Source: RFXV01 sp038150465
GTDB lineage: Bacteria; Bacteroidota; Bacteroidia; Flavobacteriales; Schleiferiaceae
Direction of reading: 5' to 3'
DNA length: 64,000 nt
Assembly: GCA_038150465.1 (NCBI GenBank)
Contig: JAYOTP010000008.1
Coordinates: 15,618 to 79,617 of the forward strand
The notes under the pieces were generated by a model. The model was not told the DNA's origin. It ran no database searches and saw only the letters and a list, made by a program, of their open reading frames with translations. The position numbers and the translations under genes are program-made. Below, piece after piece: positions 50,552-61,483 of this stretch. How positions within the stretch are numbered: position 1 is the first letter of the stretch; each line of letters opens with the position of its first letter.

Positions 50552-53500
50552 TCAGTTCTTGACAACCGGTCGGCGCAGCGTTTCCTCGCCGGACTCTATC
50601 TGCAGTAAATACACGCCCTGGGCATAAGAGGACATATCGATGGATGTTTCAACATGCTCTGTGGTGCGTCGTGTGAGGGTTTTGCCGTGCAGATCAACAA
50701 GGAACAAAACGCTGTTCACCGGAGCCTGGACGTAGAGGATGTTGTCTGTCGGGTTGGGATAGATCGAAATGCTGGGAATACCTGCTGGCTCTGCTGAGTC
50801 TGCGCCCTCTGCTTTGCCGCCCACGCCGTTATAGCCGCGAACATAAATGCACGAGGGTTCCGAAGTGTACTTCGTTCCATTGTCGTTTATCCGCGCGACG
50901 ACCATGAACTCATAATTGCCTGCAGCAATCCCACTGCCATTCCAGTCCAAAATGGAGAAGGTGTCGGTCACCGATGCAGTCGAAGTCCATGAAGTCGTTC
51001 CTCTGAGTCGGTAATTCACCCGGTAGAATAGGACACTCTGCCCAGATGTTAGTGAAGGCGCATTCCAGCGTGCAGTGAGTATTGCGGCGCTGCGTGCCAC
51101 GAACAGATCGCTCGGTGAGGTCGCTGTATTGATGGACGAAGCGCTTATGGAGTCGGTCAGGGAACAACCAGTGGCATCGGTCACCACTACGGTGAGTTGC
51201 TCGCCCTGTTGGGCGTATGTCCGCTTTGTTGTGGCTCCGTTGCTCCACAAAATGGTCTTGGCACCATAACCACCGGCGAAGCCGACCCGGACCAGAGCCG
51301 AATCTCCTTCGCAGAATGGAGCCCTCTGTTCCACTGTCTGAAGGTTCATGCCTTTACATGGCGTGGCCAGTGTAAAGACACAGCCATAAAGAGCAGGTCC
51401 GGATGTGGGCTCTTCCTTTATGCGCACCTCAACTTGTGTATTGAACCATGGGTTGAGGTTGAATCGCTGCTGCCCTGAAGCAGGCGAGAAGATGGACTTT
51501 GAACGCCATGTGCTATCTGCAGCGGACTTCCACTCTAAATTGTAGGTGCCTGATGAAGTCAAGCCGCTGAAGTAAGCCTGGTAGACCCCTTGATTGTGAT
51601 TGACATCGACCACGCTGTCCAGGGGCCAAAGGCAATTTTGGGCGCTGTCTGTGGTAAAACTCAACTCTGTACCGTAGGCCGATCCTGCGAGATTGGTGGC
51701 ATAGGCCCGGTAATAATAAGTTGTTGAAGGGGCCAGTCCGCTGACGCTGCTTTGGAAAGCGCCCGTTCCGATACCTTCTGTTGTGTAAGCGGATGAAAGG
51801 AGATCTGCACCCGGTATGGTGTCGTACACCACCCCTCGGGCCGTGACGCTTCCTCCGCCATCATTCACTACCGCACCACCGAGCACCGCTGAATAGCTGC
51901 CGATCTGAATGGCAGAGTCTGTCTGTACACTGGGCGGGCTTAACAAGGAGGGGTTCTGACAGGTATTGAAGGCGTATTCCAAAAGCAAGGGCAGTGAGTC
52001 CACTCGTGAGGTGATCCGATTGAATCCGCCAAAACCATTGGGCACATAGCAGCTGCTGTCGCCATTAGGGAAGGTCTCCTCCCCGCTGTAGGTGACCGGA
52101 TCTCCGTTCACGAATTTCCAATAGAAGGTCGTTGGGCAAACATTCGTCGTTGCCTCATAGACTCCGGCTTGTGCTGTGGGTAGAAGCGGCAAGGCGCCGT
52201 TGTTCCACGCGGGAACAGTGAAGTCACCCACGACCCAGATCCCATTGCTGTCCGCAGGCAGACCATTCAAGTGAACCCGGAAGGTGACATCTGCTGGAGG
52301 ATAGATGCCGCTGCACGGGCTGAGGGAATTGAAACAAACCACTGGAAGAACACTGTCTTTGGTGACAACGACTGAGCGATTGGCAATGCCTTCCCATTCA
52401 ATGTTCCCGGAAAAGAGATTCCTGAACTTATAGCCATAAGTGCCCTCTTGCAGGCTAAGCGTCGTCTCATAGATGCCGTGGCCATTGGCGTCGGTCAGCA
52501 GATCACCGCCTGACCAAGCGTTCATACTTCCAGCCAGATCAACGGAATCGCTCTGGCACACACCGGACATATCCACCCGGAAGGTGATCTGATGGCTGGG
52601 AAGAACCACAAAACACGGACTGCAGCTTCCATAGCATACAGCAGCAAGGATGCTGTCTGATGTGAGGGTCAGGCTTCGGTTGCCATTGGACTGACAGGGC
52701 TCGGACCACATGTTTTCATCGTCGCCCCAGGCGTTGCCGTTGATGAATTTGTATTCGTAACTGCCGGCAGGTATCTGTACGCTGAGCGTATAGATGCTGT
52801 CGCCATCGGGATCGGACAAAGCGGTGGTCGAAGGGTCCCAGTTGCCGGCGAAACCTGCGGCGGCCTGGAAGTCACCGGCCACATGCACTCCATTTGGGCT
52901 GATGGTCTGCTGGCGCATATCCACCTGGAAGGTGAGGTTGAATGTCGAGGACGGTGGCTGGATCACACATGGGCTGCAGCTTCCGTAGCAAACGACTTCG
53001 AGTGCAGTATCTGAGTTGAGCTGAAGCGAACGGTTTCCATTCAGGGCACAACTGAGGCCAAGAATGGCTTCGTCGTCGCCCCAGGCGTTGCCATTGATGA
53101 ATTTGTATTCGTAACTGCTGGCAGGCACCTGCAGGCTGAGGGTATAGATGCTGTCGCCATCGGCATCGGACAAGGCAGTGGATGATGGGTCCCAGTCGCT
53201 GGCAAAACCAGCTGCGGTCTGGAAGTCACCGGCCACATGCACTCCATTTGGGCNNNNNNNNNNNNNNNNNNNNNNNNNNNNNNNNNNNNNNNNNNNNNNN
53301 NNNNNNNNNNNNNNNNNNNNNNNNNNNNNNNNNNNNNNNNNNNNNNNNNNNNNTCTGCTGGCGCATATCCACTTGAAAAGTCACAGTGTGTATGGGTGGG
53401 GGCGGTTGACAGGCATGGCAGCTGCCGAAACAAACGGTATCCAGGTTTCTGTCTGCATTCACCATGATCACCCGGTTGTTGCCGGACAGACAGCCTCCAA

Positions 53501-56500
53501 CGAGTTGTTCATCCTGCCCCCAGCTGTTGCCGTTCACATACTTGAATTCGTAAACTCCCGTGGGGACGACAACGGATCCACTGTATACCGTGTCTCCATC
53601 CGGGTCCAAAAGTTCAAGTGCATCTGCAAGCCAGTTGACCGTATCCAGTCCGGCAGCCAGGGCAAAGGTCCCTGTGACGTGCACACCCGCCGAATCGATG
53701 ACTTCCTGACGCATATCTACATGGAATGTCAGCGTGTGGCTGTTGTTGGGAATGGATGTGCAGGATTCACAGGCCGAGTAGCAGATCACAGGGAGTGTTG
53801 TATCTCCTGTAAGGACGATCCCCCTGTTGTTGTTGAAACTGCAATAGGAAGGAATGTCTTCATCGTCCGTAAAGCTGTTTCCATTGATGAATTTGTATTC
53901 GTAGATACCGGCCGGAATTTGAACGGTCAGGGTATAGATGCTGTCGCCATCGGGGTCGGAAAGTGCGGTGGATGAAGGATTCCAATCGCCTCCGTAGCCC
54001 GCTGCCGCCTGAAAGTTACCTGCGACATGCACCCCATTGGCTGAAAGTGCATTCACCTGTCGCATGTCCACCTGAAGGGTCAGATCGTACAGGGTTTGCG
54101 GAGGCGCCTGCGAACAAGGGGAGCAGCTGCCAAAACAGACCAATGGACTGCTGGTCGCAGCAGTTGCGGTGAGCTCCCGATTGTTGCTTGTCGCACAGCC
54201 TGAGGGAACACTTTCGTCCGCTCCCCAGCTGTTTCCATTGACGAATTTGTATTGATAGGTTCCTGCTGGCACGCTGACGGTCAGGGTGTAGATGCTGTCG
54301 CCATCGGGATCGCTCATCAGACTGCTCGATGGATTCCAGTCGCTTCCAAAACCGGCTGCCGCTTGAAAATTCCCCGCTACATGGATGCCGTTCGGCGAGA
54401 TCGTCTGTTGGCTCATATCCACCTGAAAGGTGATGTCCACATTCGGCAGAGGGCCGGTGAAACAGGCGCTGCATGCCTCAAAGCAAATGGAGGGAGTGCT
54501 CATGTCTCCTGTCAGATCGATGCTTCGGTTTCCGCTGGTACCACTGCATGCTGGAGGAACGCTTTCGTCTTTTCCCCAGCTGTTTCCGTTCACGAATTTG
54601 TATTGATAGGTGCCCACGGGCAGCGTTACGGTCAGTTCATAAACACCGTCCCCGTCCGGGTCCAGCATCTGAGCGGTGGATGGATTCCAGTTGCTTCCAA
54701 AACCCCCGATGGCCTGAAAGTCACCGGCCACATGCACACCGCTTGGATCGACCGTTTCCTGACCCATGTCCACTTGGAAGGTGAGGTCGAAAAGCCCTGT
54801 TCCTGTGGTATCGCAGGCCCAGCAACTGCCAAAGCAGAAAGGCACCGTCGAGAAATCTGTCGCGATGCTGATGGATCGGTTGCCCTGGGCACTTGCGCAG
54901 GCTGGGTCGATCCCTTCCCCACCGGACCAGTCATCCCCGTTGATGAACTTGAATTCGTAGCTGCCGATCGGGAGATTGACCGTGAGTTCGTAGATGGAGT
55001 CCTGATCCGGATCGCTCATAATGCAGCTGCTTGGATCCCAATTCGAGGCAAAGCCAGCGAGCTGCTGGAAATCTCCAGCCACATGGATCCCGTTCGGATG
55101 TATCGTCTGTTCCCGCATATCAACGCGGAAGGTCAGATCGTAGTTGCCGGCTGCGGTCAGGAAGCTGCGCTCATTGCCATAGGCGATACCGGCCGCGTTC
55201 ACCGCATAGCTCCGTACATAGTAGGTCACGCCTGGAAGAAGGCCGTTCACCGAAGCTTGAAATGACGAACCGCCGCTTGCAGTGGTCTGTGCGTTATTGC
55301 CCAGGCTGGGTCCGGAAGCGGTACCAAAAACAAAGCCAGTGGAATCGATGCTTGAATTCCCCGAACTCACCAGCAGTCCGTGGAATTGAGCACTGTTGGC
55401 AGTGATCAGACTGGGCAGACCGGTTCCGAGTGCTGCTGTCTGGCAGTCGATGTTCACCCAGACACTGTCGGTATGCGTGCGTCCGAATGAGTTCGTCGCC
55501 TGAACGCTGTACCAACCATCCTGAACAACAGAGAGCGTGTTGCCTGTGCTTCCGTCGCTCCAGAGGTAGGGCCCGTGACCAGGTGCGGCCGTGAGCACCT
55601 CACCGGCTGTGGGGCAGATGCCCAAATAATCGGGGAGGAGATCAGGAGAGAAGGGTGCATTGGGCAGTTCGATCGGGTCGTTGCAAAAGACCTTGTAAGC
55701 GCCAGGTGCCAGAGAGATCTGAGGGAAATTGCTTCCAACGGACAGGCTGTCGGATTCAAGCAGGGAATACCATGTTCCGGGAAAAGGGAAGTAGGCATTG
55801 GCATTTTGCCAGGCCACATCCGTGTTGGCCATGATCACGAAGTGACGTCCCTGATCCTGAAGCCGGATCTTCTTCACCAATCCCGATACGTTGTATTCAA
55901 CTGGATCATTGCGAAATGCATTCTGAGTGGTCCTGAGGTGGATCATGTCCGACCAGACGCCGAAAGCGGCTTTCCGGTGAGGTTCTTCCAAATAGTCCCA
56001 GCGTATGGGTTTGTTGTTGATGTGGCAGCCGCCGGATATGCTGCTGTCGCCAATACAGAAATCGATGCTGTAGTCGTAGCCTAACTCTCCGAATTGCCAG
56101 AACATCTTGGGCCCGGGCGTGGACAAGAGCAAGACCGCACCCATGGCGTGCCGGTCGGCGTAGGTGGCAGCATTCCTTGTGGAGTATCCATTGTAAGCGT
56201 TTCCATTGACCTTGGCCTCGTAGCACAGCCTTTCCTCGTCGTGGCTTTCCATGTAGGCCACCAGATTCTTGCCCCACCAGCCCCTGTTCGAGGCGAGGGT
56301 TCCGCTCAGATCACTGCCGTAGCCCATCACCGCCTGGGTGTAGGAGTAATTCATATCGCCCCAAAGCATGAACCCACTGTTGGACAGCGCACTTTCTTCT
56401 GCATTGCCTGCAAAGTGTTCGAGGATCACAAAGGCACCGGGAGTCACCGACCAAATGTGCTGACCGTAATCGTTCAGACGGTTGATGCGTCCCTGATCAT

Positions 56501-58193
56501 AGGCGTTCCAGCCCGATACGCTGTACAGATTGTCCGTTTGGGTAAAGCCCTTCGAAAGATCCACGCGGAAGCCATCCACCCGATATTCTTCGAGCCAGTG
56601 CTTGAAGACCCGTTTGGTGAAATACTGGGTGTGTCCGCTTTCGTGGTTCATGTCGTAACCGACATTGAAGGGATGTTTCGGGTATTCATTGAACCAGGGA
56701 TTGTCCGGCGCGGTCCGATTGTTCACATCGTCCCAGTAAAGCTGGGCGAGTGGACTTTGGCCGAACTGATGATTCAGAGTGATGTCCAGTATGACGGCGA
56801 TGTCCCTGCGGTGACATTCTTCAATGAACTTTTTTAAGTCCTTTTCGGGCCCGTAATACTTGTCGGGCGCACACATATAACTCGGGTTGTACCCCCAGCT
56901 CTCGTTGCCCTCGAATTCCATCACAGGCATCAATTGGATCGCATTGATGTTCAGTGCCTCGAAATAATCCATTCGGTCCATCAGCGCCTTCCAGCTGTGC
57001 TCTGCATCGAAATCGCGAAGCAGCAATTCGTAGATCACCAGGTCGCGGCTGTCGGGCCGCTGATAATTCAGACCGTTGTCCCAGGAGTAGCCGATCTTTC
57101 CTGTCTGAAAAACAGAGACATGTCCGCTCTGATTGGCGGGATAGAAGGGACGATTCGGGTAGGTGGCCTGCCCGATGTACTGATCGTTCCAGGGATCCAG
57201 GACAAGTTCGCTGTAGGGGTCTGCGATCTTGATCCCCTGCGGCCCAACATAGTACTGAAAACGGTATTTGGTCTGTGGGTCCAGTTGATCGATCTCGATC
57301 CAAAAGCTCTGGCCATCGGTGGACGGGGTCATCAGGTAGGCAGAATCCAACTGCCAATTATTGAAATCACCCAAGGCAAAGGCCCATGTTTTTCCAGGTG
57401 CCCGAAGTTGCAAGTGGACCTTTGTTTGAGACAAAATGGTGATGCCGTCTTCCCTTCCTGCTGGGGGATCCGATGGAGTGCCCGCCTGCAGACGTTCGAT
57501 CGTTATGGAATCCGTGGCGAAATACCCAGTTCCTGTATCGATCTCCAAGGTCAATTGATGCATGCCGGCAGACTGTTCATCTCCACGGAAGGTGTACTCG
57601 ATCACCTTTGCACCCGAGGCTTGGGCCACTTCCTGTCCATCGAGCTGAAGACGAACAGTGGCCTTCACCGAACACTCCCCGCGCAAGCTGGCCGAAGAAG
57701 AGGGGAGGACGCGGAGCGAATGGGCGTCTGTATTGGTGAAGCCCGACTGGAAACTTCCGTCACTTCCGTAGTGGATGAAGTCTGATCCGTCTGCATTCTT
57801 TCCAACCACTGTGCCTTCGGAGTTGCGGAAGACCATTGCGAGGGCATTCACCTGCTGCTGCCCGCTGATGCTGTGGAAAGAAGAAATGGTATAGCCGATC
57901 TCGAATTGCTCGTTGCCCAGTGCATTCATTCGCACCTGCGGGTCGTCCTGTCCCCATTGTCCAACAGTGAATTTCCAGTCAGATGAGTCTGTGCTTTGAT
58001 CGGTCAACAGCCCAAAATGGCCATAGACCGTATTCATTCCTTTCAGCGCAGCATTCCCCTGATCGGCGGTGTAGCGAATGGTAATGCTGTCCTGTACATC
58101 GAACCATTTGGGTACGATCTCCACCTGTCCAAGGGCCGAAATAAAAGAGATGAATGGAACAACGATAAAAAGACGGATCAATCTGGTTTTCAT
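50552..58193 (-). CDS. giant secreted GH13 amylase-like enzyme with nine modules and T9SS domain
   Basis: One gene, broken only by a 100-N gap (53254-53353). Order: signal peptide (to ISALG), N-terminal beta domain, CBM48-like domain (about 250-350), GH13 catalytic barrel (about 385-800), a Bacteroidota fibronectin-like domain, nine modules of about 115 residues, a second fibronectin-like domain, Fn3, and a C-terminal sorting domain (SIYPNPTDN to VVKN). All GH13 residues are present: DITLNH (about 470), nucleophile Asp in GFRVDLSK (about 543), acid Glu in ILEHFAG (about 591), and SHDEER (about 649). The modules (VDM...GVHVAGDFQ...YEYKFINGN...CYGSCSPC) look carbohydrate-binding-like. If the gap is 6 bases the protein is 2515 residues. 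It would degrade starch or glycogen outside the cell. Confidence 0.88.
51990..55150 (-). repeat. nine tandem ~350-bp modules in the amylase gene
   Basis: Module starts (the VDM segment) lie near 55118, 54770, 54418, 54068, 53715, 53367, 52918, 52570 and 52268, about 350 bases apart. Modules 1-7 are close to one another, and modules 6 and 7 are the most alike at both DNA and protein level; modules 8 and 9 have diverged and lost part of the pattern. Recent duplication plausibly caused the assembly break in module 6. Confidence 0.85.
53254..53353. other. assembly gap (100 N) inside amylase module 6
   Basis: Flanking sequences match both sides of the same spot in module 7, where only 6 bases (tgatgg on the plus strand) intervene. 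Read literally, 100 N shifts the frame and creates a false stop; 6 bases restores it. Confidence 0.9.
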
Positions 58194-58229
58194 TGGTCAG
58201 CTTTGAATTTGTGGGAAAAGTACGAAAAA

Positions 58230-58242
58230 TGTACTTTGTACA
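58230..58242. repeat. palindrome upstream of amylase gene
   Basis: TGTAC-TTT-GTACA is a perfect inverted repeat 37 bases before the amylase ATG, inside the 90-base gap after the S41 peptidase gene. It is a candidate operator. Nearby minus-strand boxes TACATTTT and TACTTTTC are imperfect -7 matches. Confidence 0.4.
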
Positions 58243-58283
58243 CTAAGGTGGGATTGCATGGCTCAAAAGCCGCCGGATAGCGG

Positions 58284-59285
58284 TTATTGGAGGTGATCGA
58301 TCGCCGCCTCGATGTAGGAGTCCTTTCCCTGCAGTAGCTGGGCAGAATCGAGATCCATGGCGATGTCCGGCGGGATCCCGACCTCCAGAGAATGTCCGTC
58401 GGGAGTGAAGGTGCGGGTGGCAGAGTACCGGAAGGTCCAGCCATTGGGAAGTTCTCCATAAATAGGCAATCCACCGCCTCCCCCCGTGGTGTCGCCCATC
58501 AGGGTCACCTGTGGAAGGCCTTGAAGCATGGCAGCAAAACTGTTGGTTGCCGAATAGCAGCTGCGGTTGGTCAGGACGACCACATTTCCTTCGTACTGTA
58601 TCCCCTCGGGCTCGACCGTCACCGCCTGCGGACCGGTAAAGTCGTTGGCCTTGGGTCCGCTTTTGGCCTGCTCGAAGAACGCCACCCGTTCCTGATCGGA
58701 AAAATGTCCGGCGATCGAACGGGCATTGCCCAGAAAACCACCGCCATTGTCGCGGACGTCGAGGATCAAACCCTTGGCTTCACGGTAGTTGTAGAGGATG
58801 AGGTCGAGCTGTGGCGTGGAGAAATTGCCTGAGAAGCTTGAGTAGTAGACATAGCCCACGGAATCGCGCAACCAGTTGTGGGCAAAAGGCCCGGTGATGC
58901 GGTGGCCAGTGCCCAGGTAGTTCCGCTCGACCAGTTCTCTGTTGAAGTTGGGCGGTCGGTTCAGATACCAGTTCCAGTGTCGTCCAATATCGAATCCAGA
59001 GATCAGGTTGGTGTGTCCATCGCGAAGAAGGTCGAGCATGGAGGCCATAAGATCGAACAAGGCCACTTCCGATCGAATGGAGGCGAGTTTGGGACGGCAC
59101 GTATCGTAGACCGTCTGCCAGTCGACGTCTTTCACATCGAACAATCCATACTTCTCATCGATGGTGCGCCACAGCAGATCGAAGTTGCTGTATTTGTTGT
59201 CCTGTATGGGGTCTGGGAAGAACATGCGCTCGCAGGCCGAAAGACTCAGCAAGAGGGAGAGCACAAGTATCGATCTTCCGTTCAT
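58284..59285 (-). CDS. S41-family peptidase lipoprotein
   Basis: A 333-residue tail-specific-protease relative. The lipoprotein signal ends in lipobox LSLSAC. The S41 core shows GLILDVRDNGGGFLGNARSIAG and VVLTNRSCYSATNSFAAML, with the likely nucleophile Ser in YSATN, followed by GDTTGGGGG. The lysine usual in CtpA-type members is not obvious, which fits the S41B (tricorn/IRBP-like) branch. There is no PDZ domain. ATG at 59285 (MNGRSILVL) overlaps the upstream stop and starts the lipoprotein signal. It lies 90 bases upstream of the amylase gene. Confidence 0.87.
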   Translation of the reverse strand: MNGRSILVLSLLLSLSACERMFFPDPIQDNKYSNFDLLWRTIDEKYGLFDVKDVDWQTVYDTCRPKLASIRSEVALFDLMASMLDLLRDGHTNLISGFDIGRHWNWYLNRPPNFNRELVERNYLGTGHRITGPFAHNWLRDSVGYVYYSSFSGNFSTPQLDLILYNYREAKGLILDVRDNGGGFLGNARSIAGHFSDQERVAFFEQAKSGPKANDFTGPQAVTVEPEGIQYEGNVVVLTNRSCYSATNSFAAMLQGLPQVTLMGDTTGGGGGLPIYGELPNGWTFRYSATRTFTPDGHSLEVGIPPDIAMDLDSAQLLQGKDSYIEAAIDHLQ

Positions 59286-60025
59286 TTCAGTGTGACACGC
59301 ATTCGAATGCCCCATTCGTGGTAGGCCGCATACTGACCGTTGGGCGCATCCAATTGGGTGTATTGCCAAATATATCTCAGACCAAAGCTATTTCCACTGC
59401 TTTGCAGCCAATCCAGATCCCAGCTCGATCGCCATATCTGATTTCCTCCGAAACTGCTCCAATCACTCCACCGATCGATGCGCTCTTCCAGGGCGATGGT
59501 ATAGGCTGGGGCGGCGCCAAAGACGGACACCGGAAGGTTTTGCTGATAGTTTAGCATGAACTTCTGCCTTTTGATGGAGAAGGGCATCATCAAATGAAGC
59601 GATGCACCAATGCCCGAGGCGATGCGCCAACTCCATTCGTTGTTGCCCAAGCGGGTATTTCGGGTAAAAGAAACGTCCGTCAGGCTGGAAAGCCCGGCAT
59701 ATAGACGGGCTCGGTCCGGTACGTCAATGATGCGGTAGCCGATGGTGTAGCTCAGGGCACCTCCGTAATCCTGTATGGGATAGGAGCCTTGTGTAGCCGA
59801 AGAGCTCAGGCCAGCATGTCCGTTGAGTTCCAGGCTCTGGGCCCATTTTTCCGTTCGATGCGATGCGCCAAAAGAGATTCCGCCCCAATGCCCTTGCTGC
59901 CGGATATCCGACTGGAACGGGTCCAGTCGAAAAGCCCTGCGGTATCCCATGGACAGATCCAGGCTCGATCCCTCGTATTGGGCATGGAGGGCCAGGGGCA
60001 ACAACAGAAAGGCCAGGAGCCTCAT
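59282..60025 (-). CDS. outer membrane barrel-like protein near amylase
   Basis: The 247-residue product has a short signal peptide (MRLLAFLLLPLALHA, cut before QYEGS) and a series of amphipathic strands ending in HEWGIRMRVTLK, typical of a small outer membrane beta-barrel with about 8-12 strands. No family is recognised. It overlaps both neighbours by 4 bases, forming DUF2141 - barrel - S41 as one translationally coupled unit that may extend into the amylase gene. Confidence 0.72.
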   Translation of the reverse strand: MRLLAFLLLPLALHAQYEGSSLDLSMGYRRAFRLDPFQSDIRQQGHWGGISFGASHRTEKWAQSLELNGHAGLSSSATQGSYPIQDYGGALSYTIGYRIIDVPDRARLYAGLSSLTDVSFTRNTRLGNNEWSWRIASGIGASLHLMMPFSIKRQKFMLNYQQNLPVSVFGAAPAYTIALEERIDRWSDWSSFGGNQIWRSSWDLDWLQSSGNSFGLRYIWQYTQLDAPNGQYAAYHEWGIRMRVTLK

Positions 60026-60480
60026 TGCATCCGGATCTTTGTAAAGGTCTTGGCGCGAAGGTCGATCAGTATCTCCTTGGTGGACGGCGGACCGAAACGG
60101 ATGACCGGGTCGTTGCTGAAGCCAAAAGGTTCGGTGGGCATTCCAAAGGCATTTTTGTCCAATTCTCCGTCGCCATCCAGATCCTGGAAGAGGCGAATGG
60201 CGATCTCTTGTTGTTCCACCTCCCGTACGGAGAATGTTTGGCGCGTAGCATGCGGAGCAAGTGCAATCGACCGGGTTTCAAAGACGACTCCGCTGGCATC
60301 GAGCAGCTCAATGTGCAGGGTGCTCTTGGACACGTCCTTCAACTCCACGATCTCCAGTTTCAAACTTCTCTTTTCATTGGACGCTGGGCCGTATGCGCTA
60401 AGGGAAAGAGCGAGCACCAAATACAGAACGGCTTTTGCTGATGGTCTTTCACGACAGAAATATAGACTTCGTTCGGCCAT
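60022..60480 (-). CDS. DUF2141-domain protein
   Basis: A 152-residue exported protein. After an N-terminal basic and hydrophobic stretch (RPSAKAVLYLVLALSLSAYG) comes an Ig-like beta domain with the DUF2141 hallmark DGDGELDKNAFG followed by PTEPFGFSND. The family is small, secreted and of unknown function; the Asp-rich loop could bind calcium. The first residues (MAERSLYFCRER) look atypical for a signal peptide, so the true start may be internal. It is the first gene of the coupled set leading to the S41 peptidase. Confidence 0.78.
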   Translation of the reverse strand: MAERSLYFCRERPSAKAVLYLVLALSLSAYGPASNEKRSLKLEIVELKDVSKSTLHIELLDASGVVFETRSIALAPHATRQTFSVREVEQQEIAIRLFQDLDGDGELDKNAFGMPTEPFGFSNDPVIRFGPPSTKEILIDLRAKTFTKIRMQ

Positions 60481-60534
60481 ACTTCACACAACCCAGAGTG
60501 TGGGATTTTGTTGAAACGTCACCCACTCGCTTGT

Positions 60535-61374
60535 TCAAAGATCCCAATGGGCAAAGGCTTTCAGGACCGGTACTGGAAAAGCCAGAGATCGTCTTTGGTC
60601 GGCACCGATCCAAATGATGTGCTTGTTCATCGGTTTTTTTTCTGTTTTCAGCCGACACAACTGAAAGCGAATGTGCAGGAGCCGGTGGGTGAGCCGATGC
60701 TCGATNNNNNNNNNNNNNNNNNNNNNNNNNNNNNNNNNNNNNNNNNNNNNNNNNNNNNNNNNNNNNNNNNNNNNNNNNNNNNNNNNNNNNNNNNNNNNNN
60801 NNNNNCAGATCGTGGCTCCGATCTCCATGAGCGCCTGATTGGAGGTCCCGGGCACTTCCTTGTCTATCAGCTCGTCAGCAAGGGCCTGAAAGATCGGCCG
60901 ATTCTTCCCTTCATCGATGCATGCATCGATATCGAAAAGACGCGAAAGGAGGCGGAATACATTACCATCCACCACACCAATGGCCTGGCCAAAGGCAAAA
61001 CTTGCGATGGCAGCCGCCGTGTACGGGCCAATACCCGGCAGTTTTTCCAGTCCTTCAGCTGTGTCGGGAAAGCGACCATCGTATGCTTCCTGAACCAGCC
61101 GGGCGGCTTTGAGCAGATTGCGCGCTCTGCTGTAGTATCCCAGGCCTTCCCAGAGCTTCATGACTTCTTCGTCCTTTGCCTCGGCGAGGTCTTTCAGGGT
61201 AGGAAAGCGTTCGGTGAAGCGTTCGTAGTAGGGTCTGCCCTGATCCACCCTTGTCTGTTGCAGGATGATCTCGGACAACCAGATCCGGTAGGGGTCATTC
61301 GTATTTCGCCAGGGAAGATCGCGTGCATGGAGACGATACCAAGCCAGCAGATCTGAACGAAGGGCAGGATTCAA
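60535..61374 (-). CDS. mutY: A/G-specific adenine DNA glycosylase, gapped
   Basis: Removes adenine mispaired with 8-oxoguanine. The readable N-terminal 190 residues contain the catalytic Glu in LSEIILQQTRV, the HhH LEKLPGIGPYTAAAI and the Asp in GVVDGNVFRLLSR. A 100-N gap (60706-60805) follows ALMEIGATI, exactly before the expected 4Fe-4S cysteines. After it only about 57 residues remain, beginning with the NUDIX-like EHRLTHRLLHIRF. The family is about 340-370 long, so well over 100 bases are probably missing. The start is TTG at 61374; no closer ATG fits. Confidence 0.9.
   Translation of the reverse strand: MNPALRSDLLAWYRLHARDLPWRNTNDPYRIWLSEIILQQTRVDQGRPYYERFTERFPTLKDLAEAKDEEVMKLWEGLGYYSRARNLLKAARLVQEAYDGRFPDTAEGLEKLPGIGPYTAAAIASFAFGQAIGVVDGNVFRLLSRLFDIDACIDEGKNRPIFQALADELIDKEVPGTSNQALMEIGATIXXXXXXXXXXXXXXXXXXXXXXXXXXXXXXXXXXIEHRLTHRLLHIRFQLCRLKTEKKPMNKHIIWIGADQRRSLAFPVPVLKAFAHWDL
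60706..60805. other. assembly gap (100 N) in mutY
   Basis: Placeholder gap that removes the predicted Fe-S cluster region of MutY. The true length is probably several hundred bases. Confidence 0.92.
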
Positions 61375-61426
61375 GGTTCAATTCTTAAAGTGGACAAATT
61401 CAGGCAGTTATTCGACAGCAATGGAC

Positions 61427-61434
61427 TATATTTG
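61427..61434 (+). promoter_or_regulatory. -7 box of HU gene
   Basis: TATATTTG matches TAnnTTTG exactly, 49 bases before the HU start. A weak TTA lies near -33. The long AT-rich leader fits a highly expressed gene. Confidence 0.55.
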
Positions 61435-61483
61435 CACCCCTCAAAACTAAGCGTTCAATAATCCAAATTTTTAGATCAAGAGG

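Noticed and set aside
50552..53242. Separate 896-residue secreted protein starting MHVAGDFQTAAGF
   Set aside because: Its start is the middle of amylase module 6, lacks a signal peptide, and lies at the edge of the N-run. A 6-base fill joins it in frame to the upstream part.
54252..55265. 337-residue open frame opposite the amylase modules
   Set aside because: It repeats with the module period, as expected for a shadow of tandem repeats.
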